From: JBKHBQ01 sp046542305
GTDB lineage: Bacteria; Bacteroidota; Bacteroidia; Bacteroidales; 4484-276
DNA length: 15,213 nucleotides
NCBI GenBank assembly: GCA_046542305.1
Contig: JBKHBQ010000076.1
Location: 1 to 15,213, forward strand
Direction: 5' to 3'
In this document: piece after piece, positions 13,960 to 15,213 of the stretch
Layout: each line of letters starts with the position of its first letter
Numbering within the stretch: position 1 is the stretch's first letter
Notes under the pieces: generated by a model
Told to the model about the DNA's origin: nothing
Databases searched by the model: none
The model's input: only the letters and a program-made list of their open reading frames with translations
Program-made: the position numbers and the translations under genes

Positions 13960-14697
13960 TCAGGGAATTACTTTTCTGCCCCGGTTATTTTTCATCGCCA
14001 TGCGAATCTCATCGAATGAAGGCGCCTCCAGCTCGAAAGTGGTAAAAACTTCCCCCAGGTTTTCAGGGAAATGGGCATCCGAAGTTCGGATGATAACAGA
14101 TGAAGCAAGATATGGATGCTCCGCAAGGAAACCCTCGCGGGTAACATGCCTCGAAATTTCCAGGGCATCATATCTGAGATCCGGAGGAACGAATCCAAGC
14201 TGGCTGATCAGTCCGAACATGGGACGGTTGATATGCGCCGGAATAAAGATTCCGCCGTGGACTTGAACGAAGTCCGCGATTTCATCGATATTTTGATCGA
14301 TGGCCGAAATCAGCAGTTTTTCCTCTTCATAAATGATGTTTTCCTCTTCATCCACCTGAACCTGATAGCCGAATTTATTCACATCGTTTTTAATGTCGGG
14401 CAGATGTGCATCCAGGTAGTCCTGGAGTTTATCGAGTGCTGCGAAATCAGGCATGAACGCCAGGCAGTGCACCTCTTCTTCCGAGGTGATCTCGGCACCG
14501 CAAAGCACAAATATCCCCTGTTCGCCTGCCAGTTTGCTGATCAGCCGGCAATGTCTCGTGGAATTGTGATCGGTAATGCCGATGATATCCAGGTTCTTTG
14601 CTTTTGCTGCGGCTACAATGTTTTCGGGGCTCATCTCCAGGTCGCCACAGGGCGAAAGCACGGTATGGATATGCAAATCGGCGCGGTAGGTTTTCAT
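13960..14697 (-). CDS. PHP-domain phosphoesterase
   Basis: A 245-residue stand-alone PHP (polymerase and histidinol phosphatase) domain. Metal ligands are in place: HxH in ADLHIHTVLSPCGD (H9, H11), ITDHN (D43, H44), GAEITSEEEVH (E69, H77), IPAHINRP (H155) and TSDAHF (D207, H209). Together they make the trinuclear metal site. Members hydrolyse phosphate esters such as nucleoside 3',5'-bisphosphates or short oligonucleotides. The subgroup with LSPCGDLEMSP is regularly found with DRTGG-domain and HATPase proteins next to hydrogenase genes, as here. It starts 2 bases after the DRTGG stop, which suggests coupled translation. Substrate unknown. Confidence 0.9.
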   Translation of the reverse strand: MKTYRADLHIHTVLSPCGDLEMSPENIVAAAKAKNLDIIGITDHNSTRHCRLISKLAGEQGIFVLCGAEITSEEEVHCLAFMPDFAALDKLQDYLDAHLPDIKNDVNKFGYQVQVDEEENIIYEEEKLLISAIDQNIDEIADFVQVHGGIFIPAHINRPMFGLISQLGFVPPDLRYDALEISRHVTREGFLAEHPYLASSVIIRTSDAHFPENLGEVFTTFELEAPSFDEIRMAMKNNRGRKVIP

Positions 14698-14699
14698 GA

Positions 14700-15056
14700 T
14701 CAGTGGATCGACTGCCGTGATTTGAGGTTCAGCAGTTCAAAGATTTTTCCGTTAATCTCGAAAGCCTGCAGATCGGTTCCGAGGATGGGGATATTTTCTT
14801 CCTCACTTTTTTCAATGGTATCATCGGCCGGTTTGTTTCCTTTAACCAGCACTACGGCAGCCAGATCTTTCAGGGAGGCGATGGCCATCACATTTTTATG
14901 CGTCTGGAGCGTAATCCAGATGTTTCCTTCGCGGGCGTGTCCCATTACGTCGCTCAACAGATCGCTGGAATACCCGCCGCTGATGTGGCGGTCCAAACCG
15001 TTTGCGCCGCTGAATATTTTCAGCCCGAGTGCTTTTACAAGGTCGTTTACTCTCAT
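14700..15056 (-). CDS. DRTGG-domain protein
   Basis: A 118-residue single-domain protein of the DRTGG type (the domain also found in some phosphotransacetylases and CBS proteins). Recognisable segments are the opening MRVNDLVKALGLKIFSG, then ISGGYSSDLLSDVMGHAREG (about 25-44), NIWITLQTHKNVMAIASLKD and the closing ENIPILGTDLQAFEINGKIF. Small proteins of this kind are standard members of hydrogenase/NuoE-linked accessory sets and may sense a nucleotide or a metabolite. Their mechanism is not established. The gene lies 12 bases after the preceding gene's stop and 2 bases before the PHP gene. Confidence 0.88.
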   Translation of the reverse strand: MRVNDLVKALGLKIFSGANGLDRHISGGYSSDLLSDVMGHAREGNIWITLQTHKNVMAIASLKDLAAVVLVKGNKPADDTIEKSEEENIPILGTDLQAFEINGKIFELLNLKSRQSIH

Positions 15057-15068
15057 TTTTTATCAGTT

Positions 15069-15213
15069 TTAATCGTGATCGAATTTATCTTTTCCCCACA
15101 CATTCTTCATGATCTTCAGCGAATCGGTGGGTTTCAACATACCTTTTTGTTCGTATCGCCGCTGAATGAATATGCAGTTTTCCATGATGCCGCGTCCCTG
15201 CACGATATCCTCG
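15069..15213 (-). CDS. 3' end of an unidentified protein gene, cut by the window edge
   Basis: An open minus-strand frame enters from the right edge and runs 47 codons to TAA at 15071-15069. The visible C-terminus contains EDIVQGRGIMENCIFIQRR and ends KIMKNVWGKDKFDHD. The frame, composition and 12-base distance to the DRTGG start all suggest a real gene in the same operon. I do not recognise the fragment. By position a hydrogenase-like sensor, ATPase or electron-transfer protein is possible, but the sequence seen does not decide. Confidence 0.7.
   Translation of the reverse strand, partial: EDIVQGRGIMENCIFIQRRYEQKGMLKPTDSLKIMKNVWGKDKFDHD

Noticed and set aside
14116..15072. 318-codon plus-strand frame opposite the PHP and DRTGG genes
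   Set aside because: Spans two clear minus-strand genes and has no recognisable domains.
1..15213. CRISPR arrays, tRNA genes, insertion sequences
   Set aside because: No regularly spaced direct repeats, no tRNA cloverleaf with a TΨC-arm motif, and no transposase-like protein were seen.

Overview
The window looks like a chromosome segment from an anaerobic or micro-aerobic member of the Bacteroidota, probably Bacteroidales/Marinilabiliales-like. Four things point there: a TonB-dependent receptor with an N-terminal CarboxypepD_reg-like domain, several exact matches to the Bacteroidota -10 box (TAnnTTTG), few Shine-Dalgarno-like sites, and a high-molecular-weight rubredoxin together with hydrogenase-type accessory genes. 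The taxonomic call is inference. No tRNA, rRNA, CRISPR array or complete mobile element was seen.

Region 1 (1-4859, all minus strand) is a metal-uptake operon read nikR -> TonB-dependent receptor -> periplasmic binding lipoprotein -> FecCD/BtuC-type permease, with the permease running off the left edge. The first gene encodes a NikR-type regulator with all four nickel ligands intact, so the system is best read as nickel (perhaps nickel-chelate or cobalt) uptake, not the default 'iron/B12' label.

Region 2 (4921-5523, minus strand) has no credible protein gene. It holds what I think is the main find: a strongly structured RNA of about 565 nt. It has a Bacteroidota-type promoter placed so that transcription starts at its first hairpin, at least five hairpins closed by GAAA, UUCG or UACG tetraloops that form only on the minus strand, and a terminal hairpin. 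It lacks the hallmarks of RNase P RNA, tmRNA, 6S RNA, a cobalamin riboswitch or a group II intron that I could check.

Region 3 (5648-9112) holds single-gene units: a METTL25-like SAM methyltransferase (minus), a flavin reductase-rubredoxin fusion (plus), a YceI-family lipoprotein (minus) and, divergent from it, a MarR regulator (plus). A perfect inverted repeat lies between the last two.

Region 4 (9113-13389, plus) starts with about 530 bp without a clear gene but with a possible broken small ORF. A tight three-gene unit follows: GNAT acetyltransferase, alanine racemase-fold enzyme and a second, ornithine-racemase-like PLP enzyme. A diacylglycerol kinase-family lipid kinase comes next under its own -10 box.

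Region 5 (13390-15213, minus) is a set of accessory genes usually seen beside [FeFe]-hydrogenase/NuoE-type clusters: an unidentified 3' gene fragment, a DRTGG-domain protein, a PHP-domain phosphoesterase and a stand-alone HATPase protein. The last gene abuts the lipid kinase tail-to-tail with no spacer, so the hydrogenase subunits, if linked, must lie beyond the right edge.
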